The notes: generated by a model from the letters alone, not told the origin. Positions 34,114-45,603 are shown, numbered from the stretch's first letter. The stretch is DNA of 64,000 nt from Whalleya microplaca (GCA_022497155.1 MU385710.1:1054001-1118000); one strand, 5' to 3'. Numbers and translations are program-made.

Positions 34114-35667
34114 ATGGCTCCCCCTTCGAGGTTCGGGGGCGGCCCTCCCGCGATGCCTCCATATCAACATCAGTTTCCCACCCACCCCTCACAGAGCCAT
34201 GCGACCAGTCATCAACCGCCGTCGCTAGCAAACTCGGGCTACCTTGGTAACACGCAAATAAGCCCCTTTGCCGCGAATGGCCTCGGTTTAGGTGGTGGCA
34301 TGAATGCTGCTGGCGGCTTCGGAGTTGGTGACCAGACCGGCTTTGCTAGCCACGCAGCGAGGTCCGGCTTCCAGCACGCCGCGCAACTACAGCAGGCCCA
34401 ACAGCACCCACATCAGCAGTCCCATAACATAACGGGCGAACGATCGACGCGGGCAGGCGGTGGACCCAAGGGCCGCATACGCGACGTGTGGAAACACAAC
34501 TTCGAGGAGGAGATGGCGGTTCTGATGGACCTAGTGGACGATTTCCCTTACGTTGCCATGGTTAGAGATCACCCACCTGACCACGGCCTTGGCCATACTG
34601 ACCGCGTCACATATCAGGATACCGAATTTCCAGGAATTGTAGGGCGACCCATGGGAGCTTTCCGGGGGAAGAGTGACTACCACTACCAGTGCCTGCGGGT
34701 AAATGTCGATCTGCTTAAGGTGATTCAGATAGGGATCAGCCTGTTCAACGAGAAGGGCGAAACACCGGCCGAACGAGCGAACGCGTCACCGACCGAAATC
34801 GGACCCAATGCCCGGAGGCATGCTAATCAAGCCCAGGTACCCCTTGCTTGGCAGTTTAACTTCAAGTTCTCTCTCAAGGATGACATGTATAATCAAACCT
34901 CCATCGAGTCGCTGCAGCAGGCGGGTATTGATTTCAATCTACTCGAACGAGACGGCATTGACCCGAAGAAGTTTGCCTCGCTTTTCATCGTATCAGGTTT
35001 CGTATGCTATGACAACGTGAAATGGCTGTCATTCCATGGAGGGTATGACTTTGGCTATTTGACCAAACTCCTCTCGGACAGAAAACTAGCCAACGACGAG
35101 AGCGAGTTCGATAAGGTCATGAGAAAGTGGTTCCCGAGGCCATACGATGTAAAGCATTTGATGAAGTATGCCGTCAAGCTACACAATAGCGGCATTCTCA
35201 CCCCCACGGACCCCACCTCAGCGGAAATCATGCAGAAATTCGAGCAGAAGTCGGGTTTAGAGAGCATTGCGGACGCGTTGAAGATAAAACGCGTTGGGGC
35301 TGCTCACCAGGCCGGATCGGACAGCCTGCTGACAGGAAGGGTGTTCTTCCAATTGCGCGAGAGGATCTACAACGGCGAGATTGCGGATGACCATATCGGC
35401 AAGGTCTGGGGTCTTGGATTCTCCGGTATGGAAATGCCATTAATATCACACCAACAAGCTAGCAACACCGACAACACGCCCCCTAGCGGAACGAATGGGA
35501 ACATGAATGGCGGCGGTCCGAGTACCCCAAACACCGCGAGCGCCGGCCTCGCCACCACGCCGGCCGCGCAGTCGCACAACACCAACGGGAACGGGATGGG
35601 ACCCATGACTCCGGGCGGCGGAGGCGGCGTGTTTGGGTCCTTCAACTTTCCTGCCAACCCGAGATAG
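34114..35667 (+). CDS. pop2: CCR4-NOT deadenylase POP2/CAF1
   Basis: A DEDD-type 3'-5' poly(A) exonuclease of the CCR4-NOT complex, acting in cytoplasmic mRNA decay. Exons 34114-34560 and 34618-35667 give 498 aa. The 57-nt intron (GTTAGA, branch-like ACTGAC, CAG) has no stop and a length divisible by three, so it can be mistaken for coding. Removing it restores PYVAMDTEFPGIVGRP. After a Gln/Gly/Pro-rich head (1-118) the RNase D fold starts at IRDVWKHNF. Catalytic residues are D150 and E152 (DTEFPG), D293 (GYDFGY), and H379 with D384 (HQAGSDS). Also typical are AWQFNFKFSLKDDMYN and SIESLQQAGIDF. The C-terminal tail is Gly/Asn/Pro-rich and ends in FGSFNF. ATG 34114 is chosen because the upstream open part lacks ATG. 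Confidence 0.95.
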   Translation: MAPPSRFGGGPPAMPPYQHQFPTHPSQSHATSHQPPSLANSGYLGNTQISPFAANGLGLGGGMNAAGGFGVGDQTGFASHAARSGFQHAAQLQQAQQHPHQQSHNITGERSTRAGGGPKGRIRDVWKHNFEEEMAVLMDLVDDFPYVAMVRDHPPDHGLGHTDRVTYQDTEFPGIVGRPMGAFRGKSDYHYQCLRVNVDLLKVIQIGISLFNEKGETPAERANASPTEIGPNARRHANQAQVPLAWQFNFKFSLKDDMYNQTSIESLQQAGIDFNLLERDGIDPKKFASLFIVSGFVCYDNVKWLSFHGGYDFGYLTKLLSDRKLANDESEFDKVMRKWFPRPYDVKHLMKYAVKLHNSGILTPTDPTSAEIMQKFEQKSGLESIADALKIKRVGAAHQAGSDSLLTGRVFFQLRERIYNGEIADDHIGKVWGLGFSGMEMPLISHQQASNTDNTPPSGTNGNMNGGGPSTPNTASAGLATTPAAQSHNTNGNGMGPMTPGGGGGVFGSFNFPANPR

Positions 35668-35769
35668 AGTCCTTCGGTGGAAGAAAGAGCAGCAGGCCAA
35701 AGGGGGGAGAGGAATCAACTAACGATAGCGTCATCGCCATCTTCTCCTGAGCCTGTCTCGACACCATCG

Positions 35770-35910
35770 CAACCACCACTACGACCACAACCACGACCAC
35801 ATCCATATCCACATCCACAACCGCAATCACAACCGCAACCACAACCGCAACCGCAACCGCAACCGCAACCGCAACCACAACAGCAATCACAGCCTCAACC
35901 ATACCCACAC
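35770..35910. repeat. (CAACCG)n/(CCACAA)n hexanucleotide repeat
   Basis: An irregular array of CAACCG, CAACCA and CCACAT hexamers that encodes Pro-Gln/Pro-His dipeptides on the plus strand and Val-rich peptides on the minus strand. Six-nt periodicity keeps the frame open. Confidence 0.85.
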
Positions 35911-36030
35911 CCACCTGCTGCTAAGACCTCCACACGGCGTGGTGCACGACGGGTTCCTCGGACCTTCAGGAGGAGTGGTCGTCAACAACCTCCTCCTCGT
36001 ACCCCAAGACAACCACCGCCGCCGCCGCCG

Positions 36031-36423
36031 ATGCCACAATCATCAAGGCCACCCTCTCCTGCTATACCCATTGTTGATGCGCCCATGGAAGTATGGGACT
36101 TCATTCGGGTGCCCTATTACCCTTATGCAATCAGCCCAGTTCCGTACACGGGAGCATACGCTGGAAATAGGCCCCCGACAAGGTATCAGCCTTATCCATG
36201 GGGCCCAGTTCCGTACACGGGAGCATACGCTGGATCGCCCTACACTCCGACGAGCTACCAACCCTTTCTGTCAAGCCCACTTGCGGCTGCTACTGCCCAA
36301 TCGCCTCAAGCTTACCCGAATCCGTTGATGGTGGATCCTCGTGGCGGTTCCCATGTCCGTGGATATCCGGCGTCGCATAGCTGGCCGGCTACTCCTACTT
36401 ATCGCCATGCAGGACCTTACTGA
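36031..36423 (+). CDS. Possible Pro/Tyr-rich protein or 3' coding extension of POP2 (uncertain)
   Basis: From the POP2 stop codon (35665-35667) the same frame stays open for 251 further codons to a stop at 36421-36423. The first ATG is at 36031, giving 130 aa. The first half is a Pro-Gln repeat. The second half holds two copies of a 23-24 residue unit (PVPYTGAYAG..., from 36134 and 36203) whose first 32 nt are identical and whose remainder diverges by substitutions and a 3-nt difference. That is the pattern expected of a coding repeat. It could be an independent short gene, an alternative C-terminus of POP2 reached by splicing or stop read-through, or chance in low-complexity 3' UTR. No domain is recognised. 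Confidence 0.3.
   Translation: MPQSSRPPSPAIPIVDAPMEVWDFIRVPYYPYAISPVPYTGAYAGNRPPTRYQPYPWGPVPYTGAYAGSPYTPTSYQPFLSSPLAAATAQSPQAYPNPLMVDPRGGSHVRGYPASHSWPATPTYRHAGPY
36134..36270. repeat. Tandem 69-nt repeat, two units
   Basis: The 32-nt starts of both units (36134-36165 and 36203-36234) are identical. The following parts (ending ...GGTATCAGCCTT and ...AGCTACCAACCCTT) still align with a difference of 3 nt. Confidence 0.85.
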
Positions 36424-37712
36424 TTTTCCTTTCCCGTGAGAAACTGTTTATGGAAGTCTACGGGGATAGCTGGTGGTAGCTCTGGCTACGACGATGAGGG
36501 GGCTGGGATTCCAAGCATCGTCCGGAGGAATGCTATCCTAGTGGTCTATATAGGGGTGTGGCTTTTGGCACAACATTGGCGGGGCCTCTCTCTCTCTCTC
36601 TCTACATATGTATACGTACTTCATGCGGTTGGCCGGTCGTTCATTGGTCGCTCGTTCGTTTTAACGGACAACAAACAAACAATCTCATTACAAGTCTTTT
36701 TCTTTTTAGGTAGGTAGGTAGGGGAAGAAAAATGCGATCAGAGTTCAGGTAGCGAGTCTTTTCGCGAGGCAGGCATGATGAGAATTACTACTACAGAGAC
36801 AAAAACACATTCCCACATACTCACACGCGCGTCTTTGGTAGTAGTAGGGGAACGGGGAAGGGGAAGAGTGTCTGTCATGTATGTGTAGTTTTAGTATGAT
36901 TAGGTATGAGGGGAAAGGGAGGCGGGAGACGGAGATGGAATGCGCTGATGGGGGGGGGGGGCCGGACTGAAGGAAAAGAATAGGGGCTTTCGTCGGCCCG
37001 CTACTGTCTCTGTCAATACGCTCGGTTTGGGTCGCGTGTTCGCCGATTCCGCCGAGGCTTTTTTTTCTGCGATTCTTCTGTTCTGGGCGCGTGTCTGCTT
37101 ATGTGCTTGTGATGTGATGTTGGTGATTTTGGGTGATATGTGTGTATGTGCCTGATGTATGTGGTATAGTCGTGATGATGCGCCGGAGTTTACTTCCTAC
37201 TAAGCAGACAGAGGCATACAAGGCCTCGAGTATCATGGTGAAAAAAGCTATGCAGGCCTTTACCGAGAGGAACTAGATGAAAGCCATTGCCACAGCATAA
37301 TACATTCATTCTTGCTTAGATATTCAAATTCGGTCATCAAGCAAATTTGAAATGTGGTTAATAACGCTTATGCCAGCTATGTAGCTAATGAATCAACCCA
37401 ATCAATCCCCTGATACCAATCGCTAACTCCAAAAGAGAGAGAAAAATAAGGACTAGCTAAGCATCCATCCATGCGTCCACCCCAACGCCGCCTGATGATG
37501 AACGCCCCGAGGAGCTGTGATGATAATAACGTGTGGTGATGCGTGGTGGCACCGAGACAGACAGTCTGGTAGTATACGTGACGATGACGATCCTGAAGAT
37601 GCCCCCTTCTCATACCTACCTAGCAGCTTCCCTAACCACCCGCTTTCCGATAAAATCCATAAATAAAAAGGGGCTATCTCCTTTTCTTCGAAATGTCTTT
37701 TTTTCTCTTTCA
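36424..37712. other. Intergenic, convergent
   Basis: It contains a (CT)n run at about 36586-36602, (GTAG)n at 36709-36722 and a G-run of more than ten at about 36950. No coding signal. It lies between the POP2/downstream frame and the 3' end of GID9. Confidence 0.6.
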
Positions 37713-39167
37713 TCACGAAATAAACGTCTTCTTCAGCTCATCGACCTCGTACACCTCCCCCGTGCGCAGGTCCTTGACGCGGTCCGCCCCCAGGCCGGCC
37801 TTGCGGGCGTACTCGTCGAGGCGGGCGCGCGAATACGCGCGGCCGTTGGGCAGCGTGTACAGGTCGGGCTCGACGTGGCTCTTGGAGTGGAAGGCGTAGG
37901 GGACGGCGCGCGCGAGCTCGTTGAGCTCGGTGCTGCAGATCGGGCAGACGCTGGACGCCAGCGACAGGCTGGTCGAGTGCGAGGGCGCGGCGGCGCTCGA
38001 CGCCTTCGGGCGTGCGCTGTGGCACGCGGGGGTCTTTAGGGCTGATAGGCCCGCCGACAGCGCCACGTGGAGCAGGGGGAGAGGGGGGAGGGATAGGAGG
38101 GCGTTGTGCGTGGAGGTGAATAGGTCCGCTAGCATCGTCCACCGCGAGGGGGAGTACAGCTCCGCGTAGGCCGAGACGTCGGGGGCGAGCCCGGGGGGGA
38201 TCGCGAGCATCCCGCAGGCTTGCCCGACTTCGGTCTTGTAGGTGTTTTTGTAGGGGAGCAGGAACTTCTGCGCGTAGGCGAGGGCTTCGTGCGGCGTCTT
38301 AGACCGGTCGCGGACGAGCTCGATGTATTGCTGGAAGCGGAGCATGAACTCGAGGTTGCTCTGGATAGGGCACATGTTAGTGGTTTGATCTGAAAGTGTA
38401 ATAGAAGATAGGGATGAAATAATGCAGATAGAGATGAGTAGAGGTGTTGGTCGAGCTTACGTCCATCTTCCGTAACTCCTTCTTGGTGTCCCCGGCCATG
38501 CACCAGGCGAGGGCCTCATTGACGCTCCGGTTGAGCAGGCTCTTGCGGATGCGGCTCATCTGCTCGAAGGTCTCGACGTCGACGAGCAGCTCGATGCCCT
38601 TCTCCTGGGCGAGCTGGCGGGCGCTCTCGTTGTAGGCGTGGCGCAGCAGGTAGTCGACCATGAGGCGGTCGAGGCGCGTGCGGCTCCAGGCCTCGTACTT
38701 GACGTCGTCGACGCTGTACATGTCGTAGAGCTCCGCCAGGTGGCGCACGCGCGCCTCCTCGTGCCGGTGCAGCCGCGTCTCCTCGTCCGCGAACGCCGTC
38801 AGCTTCCGCTTGACGCCGCGCATCCGCGCGATCATCGCGTCCAGGTTCCGCAGCACCTCCGCCTGCGACGTCCGCCCGTTCACCGCTCCCGTCGCCGTCT
38901 CCCGCAGCGCGTTCTTCACCCACGTCCCATCCTTCTCGGCCTGGTAGTGCGCCTGGCGGAAGTTTTTGCGGAGGAGCTCTAGAGGCAGGCGGAGGAGCGG
39001 TTGGTCCTGTTCGGGGGTTTCTGAGCGTTAGCCAAGCCGGCCAGATATATAGATAGATGAAGAGGTAGATGGGGGTAGTTGTCGTAGCTCGCAGTGAGTG
39101 AGAGCAAAATGCTTACCAGGAGCAGATGGTTTTCGTGATCTATCTTACTAGCCGATAAGTCTCCCAT
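37713..39167 (-). CDS. fyv10: GID/CTLH E3 ubiquitin ligase RING-like subunit GID9/FYV10 (MAEA homologue)
   Basis: With Gid2 this subunit forms the catalytic core of the GID complex, which in yeast degrades gluconeogenic enzymes. Exons 39167-39117, 39006-38461 and 38360-37713 give 414 aa. Both introns start GTAAGC. Exon 1 gives [17 protein letters not shown], and the join continues [17 protein letters not shown], as in MAEA. Domains are a helical N-terminus (20-120), LisH (about 128-155, [20 protein letters not shown]), CTLH (about 160-220, through LAWC and [13 protein letters not shown]), CRA (about 225-325), and a degenerate RING from C338 ([20 protein letters not shown], then [14 protein letters not shown]). 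The last turn, [14 protein letters not shown], is typical. The coding strand is strongly G/C-biased, which opens long false frames on the other strand. Confidence 0.95.
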
Positions 39168-42129
39168 GTTACAGACGCAGTTGTATGATTTGTGTGAATT
39201 GTGAGGTGGCTATTTGGTATGTAGCTTGCTTAGGTTGGTTGTAGGATCTAGATGTGTGACGTCTTCAGCTTCGATGTTGTAGAGGTCGGGGATTCGGCGT
39301 AATTGGAGGTGGCATGTTGGGCTGGTGCGGTGCAGACAACCTTAGTGGGCAGGTGGGGGGTTTGACCAGATTCCACCTCGGCCCGGCTTCCCCAGTCGCT
39401 GATCAGTTGCCCCACATATGTACATATGTACATACATATAGGTATCCACCCAGGTAGCCCAGTCTGCAGAGGGGTTTTCTACATGTAACTTTTTATAGTC
39501 TTGGTAGGTGTGTAAACTATTTAGATATGGTGTGTATGTAGGTACAGAATATGTATCCATGGATGTGATGGCGGCAATTAGAGTTCATACGATAGCATGC
39601 TAATGATATAAGCAGATGATAGGTAGTTATATGTACTCTTCTATGCATGTTTCCTTTTACCAAGGAAAATTCATATAAATCGCAACTGGGATATCTTGTT
39701 TCTTCATGTTGGAAATATTTTTGATATACATACACATACCTACAAGCTTATACTTTCGGGAACAGTTGCTTAAATTTATGTGGTTGGGAGGTAGCTTGTG
39801 TTGAGAGCAACTATTCGGACTGTACTCCGTACATCCAATGTATGTAATCTAGAGGCACATACAGTTTACTAAATATGATATGATCCTCAGCCCTCAAACT
39901 ACGATAACTATTGCCAGAGTATTGAATACAGCCGGGAGACTTGCTTACTACCTATTCCGTACAGTTGAATACTACTGATTCTAAATATACACCAAATCCC
40001 ACGTTCATATAGTATTCATGGCAATTGCAACTGTGGCGTTGGCGGCTGCATCTCCAATCCTGCCGCGAAAGGCGGATACTCCCGAGGCCCTCTCTTTGTG
40101 CTCACAAATTGCCAAGTGCAAACTTATGCAGTCACACACAGCCAGTCCTGGTCACAGGAACAGTATCCGGACCCAAAAGGTTGCTGGCTAACCACTGTCC
40201 ACAGAGGAGGACAGGGTCACTTGACCTCGTTCACGACTCCCATGGATGTATTGCACTCCCATGTACTGCGTAAGGTATGCTTAGCATATGATAAGTAATT
40301 CATTTGCCGAAGTCACCACCTGCAGATGAGTATGTATTGGGGTATGCACTCGGTGCTGGATCAGACCTGATGAAACAAACACCAGTTTGAGTCTCATCCC
40401 ACCCCGGTACGCGTGTTGTGTTACGAGCCTGCCTGTGGCTGTGACAAGTCATTTTCCCTTTTTACATACCTACATGTGGGCTTTTCCTGGGATCGAATCA
40501 ACTCCGGTTATGGTGTAGTATGTATGTGTGGTAGAGATTGTTCATTGTTGCTTTGTGCCTATCCTCTCAAATGTTCCTGCATTCAATTTCCCAATGCAAA
40601 ATGCACTATGCACTATGCACAATGCAGGCTGAATCCAGGTGTCGTCGGTAGGGGTAGGTTTAGGTATTGTCAATCCCACGAGCCGCGCGATATTGTTGTT
40701 GTAACTTCCAGGTTGTACTTTGTAAGTCAAAGGGGGGGAGGGGGGAGCTGGGAGCTGGGAGCTGGGAGCTAGGCACTTAGGAGGTATGTAGGTAGGTAGT
40801 CAGGTAGGTAGTGAGTGCATCGCTGATGGCTGGTGGACTGAACATATCGATGAATGGATTGGGTGGGGGTTCAGATCGGCGCTGATTGGTCTAATGCCAA
40901 GACCCCAAATGTCGTTGGTGCCTCATAGCCTCATAAAAGTTGTTAGGACTCCGGTTCCCGATGCCCATTGCAGTGCTAAAAGAAGGACTGAAAAGGGAGG
41001 ATACCAGCACCACACACCACACACACCACACACCTAACCTCACTGGCCCGTGCGCTTGGGGTCATATGGTCTGAGCATGCCACCTTCTCCCTCCTACAGT
41101 CCTCACTCCTCGATTGTGCATCTTCCATTTTCCGTGTAAAGCGCAAGACAAGCTCTCTGACCAAAGGAATAACTGTCCGACTCCTCAGTCCTGAACTATC
41201 GTCAGACTCGGCCGTCTTGTCGAATTAAAGCTGCACATTTCGCTTATTTGGTCGGCTTGTTCCTTGATGTTCCCCAATTATCACGCCGATTCGAGGCTAT
41301 TCTCACGAAAGCACGTGAAGTCACTTGACAATTGAAGATCCAAGCACTGCACGCACGAGACCTGGCACATGATCTCAGGTATGTAAATTCATCCATTTTT
41401 CATCTTATCCGCCGTCAAAAGCATCGCCGACATCATTTTTACCCTTGTATCGCGCCATTTCGCGCCGGCGAAGTCGTCGCCCAGGCAGATTAATGCGAAA
41501 ATTTTCGCGTCGCCTTTGCATCTTGTCATCGCATGCGATATTATCTTCGCAGCATCTTGCCCACCTGCGGATCATCCAGGTGAATGGCATCTGTATAATA
41601 ATAAAATCATGGGCCTCCAAGGCGGCCGTCGTCCATGGCCAGGTCAGGCCAGGCCAGGTTAGATCTGATCTGGGGAGCTCTCCTGGCTTCAAGAGGCACA
41701 GTCCTGTCGCATTCCTGGTCATCTACGCCAATCTGATCCATTAGAGCATTTCTTCGTAAACATATCGCGACATGCTCTCCTATCTGTTCCACTATTCCAC
41801 TATGCATCAACATATCCTTGCTGTGTCCCACTGTCGTTACATGTCACCTGCTTCTCTATTTCGCGCCTATAGCCTGGACAAAGGCTTCTATAAATGACGC
41901 GCCGTCGACCGTTGTCCGGTTCACAACCATGATTGCTGCCCCTCATGATGTCCGCGATGGATTCACTATTCCTGTAGTCAATACAACAAGGGGGATGCTA
42001 ACATTGCTAGACTCTTCGCGACGACGCTGAAGCCTGCTACGGACTTCTCTCGTGTACAGATTGCATCAGTGCCAGGCCTACAGTAGGTGCCATCAATCGA
42101 CCACAACTCTTTGCAGAGCTAAGTGACTT
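39168..42129. other. Intergenic, divergent, 3.0 kb
   Basis: Promoters of GID9 (left end) and of the CBF1-like gene (right end) must lie here. A GGGAGCT tandem repeat is at about 40741-40771, with GTAGGTAG repeats next to it, and CACACCACACACC at about 41010-41033. Several ATGs precede 42130, so the CBF1 leader may contain uORFs. No gene is supported. Confidence 0.6.
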
Positions 42130-43176
42130 ATGGAGTCCAACGGCTACTCCCATGCGGAGTCGCTCCTCGAGCCTCTGACTCATATCAACCGGGAGCATCT
42201 GGCCGCAATGGCAGACGCCGCAGTGGCAGACCAAAACGACTACACCACATCTCCCTCCAGTCCCAACCAGAAGCGGAAACGTGGACCTCCGGATTCCTCT
42301 CCGGATTTGCGACGTGCCAAACGTGGTGCGCCTGCAGCAGCCATGGCTACATCAGATGCCGCATCTGCAGCATATGTCGAGAGTGCTGTCGAGGCGGCCC
42401 AGGCAGCTGCACAGGCAGCAACTAATGCTGACTTCACTGCCCTGCAACAGGCCGCGGCTGATCACCACGAGTCTTCGGATCCTGCCAATGCATCAAGCAC
42501 TGCTGCTGCTGCTCTAGGAACAATGTATCCTACTCTCCATGTTCCCCAAACCACCGAGGAGACATTTGCTGCGCAGGCCTCTGCAGAATCAGAGCATCAC
42601 CACGACTCATCCTTCGGCCATGGTGATATCATGCAAGCAGATGGCCTTCCCGATACCTCTACTAGCAACCTCTCACAATCGCCACAAAATGGCATAAGAT
42701 CTACACAAGCGTCCTATCCCAATAGCCAAGGCCCTAAACCTGCCGTGGGCTCGGAAGAGTGGCACAAGCAGCGGAAAGACAACCACAAAGAAGGTAGGCT
42801 GAGTATCCCACACATACCCGAGGATGATGACTTTACTCACATAACTATAGTTGAGCGCCGCAGACGAGAGACGATCAACGAAGGCATCAACGAGCTGGCC
42901 AAGATAGTACCTGGCTGTGAGAAGAACAAAGGATCGATTCTCCAACGGGCTGTGGCCTTCATCACTCAGCTCAAGGAGAATGAGGCTCAGAACATTGAAA
43001 AGTGGACTCTGGAGAAGCTCCTTACCGAACAAGCCATCCAAGAACTCAGTGCCTCCAACGATAAGCTGAAGCAAGAGTGTGAGAGAGCCTACCGGGAGCT
43101 GACAATATGGAAGCAAGTGGCCCAGAATGCGGGACTACAGCCTCCCCAATCCAAGGAGGAAAGCACATCCTCTTAG
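42130..43176 (+). CDS. cbf1: Centromere-binding-factor-1-type bHLH transcription factor
   Basis: Cbf1 binds the E-box CACGTG and in fungi links centromere function, sulfur-amino-acid genes and chromatin. Exons 42130-42793 and 42851-43176 give 329 aa. The 57-nt intron (GTAGGC...TAG) is in phase and stop-free. Splicing restores RKDNHKEVERRRRETINEGI (about 215-234), with the H-E-R contact residues of the basic region. Helix 1, loop and helix 2 follow (INELAKIVPGCEKNKGSILQRAV), then a leucine-rich coiled coil to about 310. The N-terminal 210 residues are Ala/Ser/Gln-rich with a KRKRG nuclear-localisation-like patch near 47. The bHLH is very close to the Cbf1 type and unlike SREBP or Myc types. 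The physiological role in this fungus is inferred. Confidence 0.92.
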   Translation: MESNGYSHAESLLEPLTHINREHLAAMADAAVADQNDYTTSPSSPNQKRKRGPPDSSPDLRRAKRGAPAAAMATSDAASAAYVESAVEAAQAAAQAATNADFTALQQAAADHHESSDPANASSTAAAALGTMYPTLHVPQTTEETFAAQASAESEHHHDSSFGHGDIMQADGLPDTSTSNLSQSPQNGIRSTQASYPNSQGPKPAVGSEEWHKQRKDNHKEGRLSIPHIPEDDDFTHITIVERRRRETINEGINELAKIVPGCEKNKGSILQRAVAFITQLKENEAQNIEKWTLEKLLTEQAIQELSASNDKLKQECERAYRELTIWKQVAQNAGLQPPQSKEESTSS

Positions 43177-45463
43177 TAAGGTGGATGTAGGTGTAGACAG
43201 ACCTGATGTTCTTTTCCCCTTGGCGTTTCTTCCTTCTATACCCTCGACAGCTTCTCTTCTACTGGCCGCGTTGTTTCTTTTTTCATCAACACCAGTTACA
43301 TAATCATGTAACCGAATTTTCGCCCTGAGGGGACCAGATCTATGCCAACGCACGGGTCACCACAATTCTTCTTCCAATAGGTGTTACAGGATTGGAGCTA
43401 GAGAACATAAGGCTCAAGGATATAGGGCAAGGACTGAGCAGGCACATTGTTTTGAGGGTTAGGCGTTACTGGTAGGGCTTATTGACTTGACCTCTGATAT
43501 AGATGCCAAGCTAGAGAGACAACTTGAGAATACAGGTCTTCCGAGAAGTGTGGAATATATGGTTTTTTTTTTGCCGGGTACGGTCAAGGCCGACCCATCG
43601 CGACAGGTCATATCATGCATTGATTGCAATTGCATCGTGCATATGCGGGCTTCCACCGAGTTCTGGTGTTCAAGGCTGTGGTTTTCGAGGAGTCTAGTAC
43701 GATGCATCACAATGTAGGAGATGGGAGGGAAGCAAGCCTTGGGCAAGTTACATGCTGCTCTTCTGTTCTTCTCGATAGGGGTCGTATGTAATAGTCACCT
43801 GTGGTAATAAACACTTCTTTTTCTCGCTAAATAATAAATCGAGACTCTAAAATGGTATACACACATGTGTGTGTGTGTGGGTGTCACGTTATGTATATTG
43901 AGTGAATTTCCTCCCACTCTGCCAAAGATCCCACCCACTCTGCCAAAGAAGCTGCTGCGGGTAGAAAATGTGGGATATGCAGCCTACCTAGTGGTCTAGG
44001 GACGCAGACAATCTAAAAGTGACCAAGTCTGGCACTCGTGATGTAGATGATTGGTGCCAGATGGACAATACAATTGCCAATGCAACAGTGCCCGTGGACT
44101 GGGAACGCAGTATCCCGTACCGGCTTTGCTGACAGGTTACGTGAGTGGCTCAGGTAGGACTTTTGGGCAAGATTTTGCGGGTTACATCAAGGCACATGAA
44201 GGGACAATTTCCAAGGTCGTTAGGTTAGGTTAGTCGAGTCTTTTGTTAATAAGATGCACATAGCCAGCCAGCCCGAGGGACGGGAGTGCTGGACTGGACT
44301 TATATGTGTGTGTATGTGTGTGTTGTGTGTGTGTTTGATAGTGACGAGGGAAACTTCAACTCCTTCAGGATTTATGGTACAAACAGGATCATAGTACATA
44401 CATACATACGTGTAATGTTAGAGGACTCAAGCTGTTGATAGGTTTTATTAGAGTTTGTGTAAATGTGAATTCGGAGGTAACCTAGTGGGTGAGATCGGCT
44501 GGTGACAGGTTTCCGTGACCTGTTCTTTGCAACTCCGAGGCCTCTCTGCGCCGTTCCAAGGTTCCAGTTGGCTGACACTTGGGCAGAGAGACATGTTCGT
44601 TCATGGACACCTGAAGCTCGCTTTTGGCGGATCTGGCCTACCTGTTAAAGCCGGTGGTAGCAGCGTGGCAGCAGCGAACTCCGAGAGACCTTCGGGGCTT
44701 CCCTTTCTATTTTCTGTATGTCTGTCTGTCTGCCTTGGCCCTGCACAATGCAAGCCGTCATTGCCTATGACAGTGATGAATGTACTCTGGTATATCAAGA
44801 TGTATGGAGGAATACATGTACACACACTGACACAGGACCTACAGTGGCCAGACTCTGGGATTCTAAGCAAACTTCAGGGCCCACTTGTGCGCATAGGTTT
44901 AGCAGGTTCAGGTGCTCAGGTGGGCTGGGCCCCTGTAATAACAATGGGTGAATGGTTCACGGTTAGCGGTTAGCGGCTAGCGGCTGCACTTTTGCCGTTT
45001 CCATTAATCACCACATTATACGATTTCTTTCACTCCCTCCTCTTTTCTTTCAAATCTTTTCTCCCAACTTCATCTTCCTCCCCTCCTTTCCTTATTACTT
45101 GCAACAACAACACAACATCAACAATAACAACCGCCACTGCCATCCCCCAACCGCCACCACCGGCAAGGCCAAATTGATCTGATTAGCATCATTTCCCCCA
45201 TACAACTTTTACTGGCCTGCTCGTCGCCTGAAACAAAACCTCACATTGCGGCGACCGCTGCTTTAGAGATCCTGCTTTCTCGCAACACAAACTCTAGCAA
45301 ACCTCAAGATACCACACTCAAGCTGAGTCCCCTACGTCGGTCGCAGACGAACAGAACTCTGGCATCGCCACGCGGGAGTCAACATCTGCTCGCGCCTTTC
45401 GACACTATTCAGTATTCGATCGAGCAACCCCTACATAAACGGGTACAGGATACGCTGTTGTTT
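43177..45463. other. Intergenic; terminator of CBF1, distal promoter of TIF5
   Basis: No gene is supported. A (GT)n patch lies at about 43867-43880 and another at about 44300-44335. A direct repeat CCCACTCTGCCAAAGA occurs twice within 43913-43949. From about 44990 the DNA is pyrimidine-rich with CAACAA stretches, typical of a long fungal 5' leader. Confidence 0.6.
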
Positions 45464-45574
45464 ATGTATCAGCACGAAAAGACCGCTGTGTTTAGACACC
45501 TACCCCCTCTCACGCTGCAGTCATTTCGCATACCGCGGAAACCTTGTAGCCCCAATCACAGCTCCGTCGGTTGA
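45464..45574 (+). promoter_or_regulatory. uORF 1 in the TIF5 leader (36 codons)
   Basis: ATG in the context TTTATGT, ending TGA 270 nt before the TIF5 start. Its peptide starts MYQHEKTAVF. The A/G-poor context predicts leaky initiation. It is assigned to the leader because of its position; the transcription start is not known. Confidence 0.5.
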
Positions 45575-45603
45575 ACCTAGCCGCGATTGCATCGCCCAAG
45601 TTA

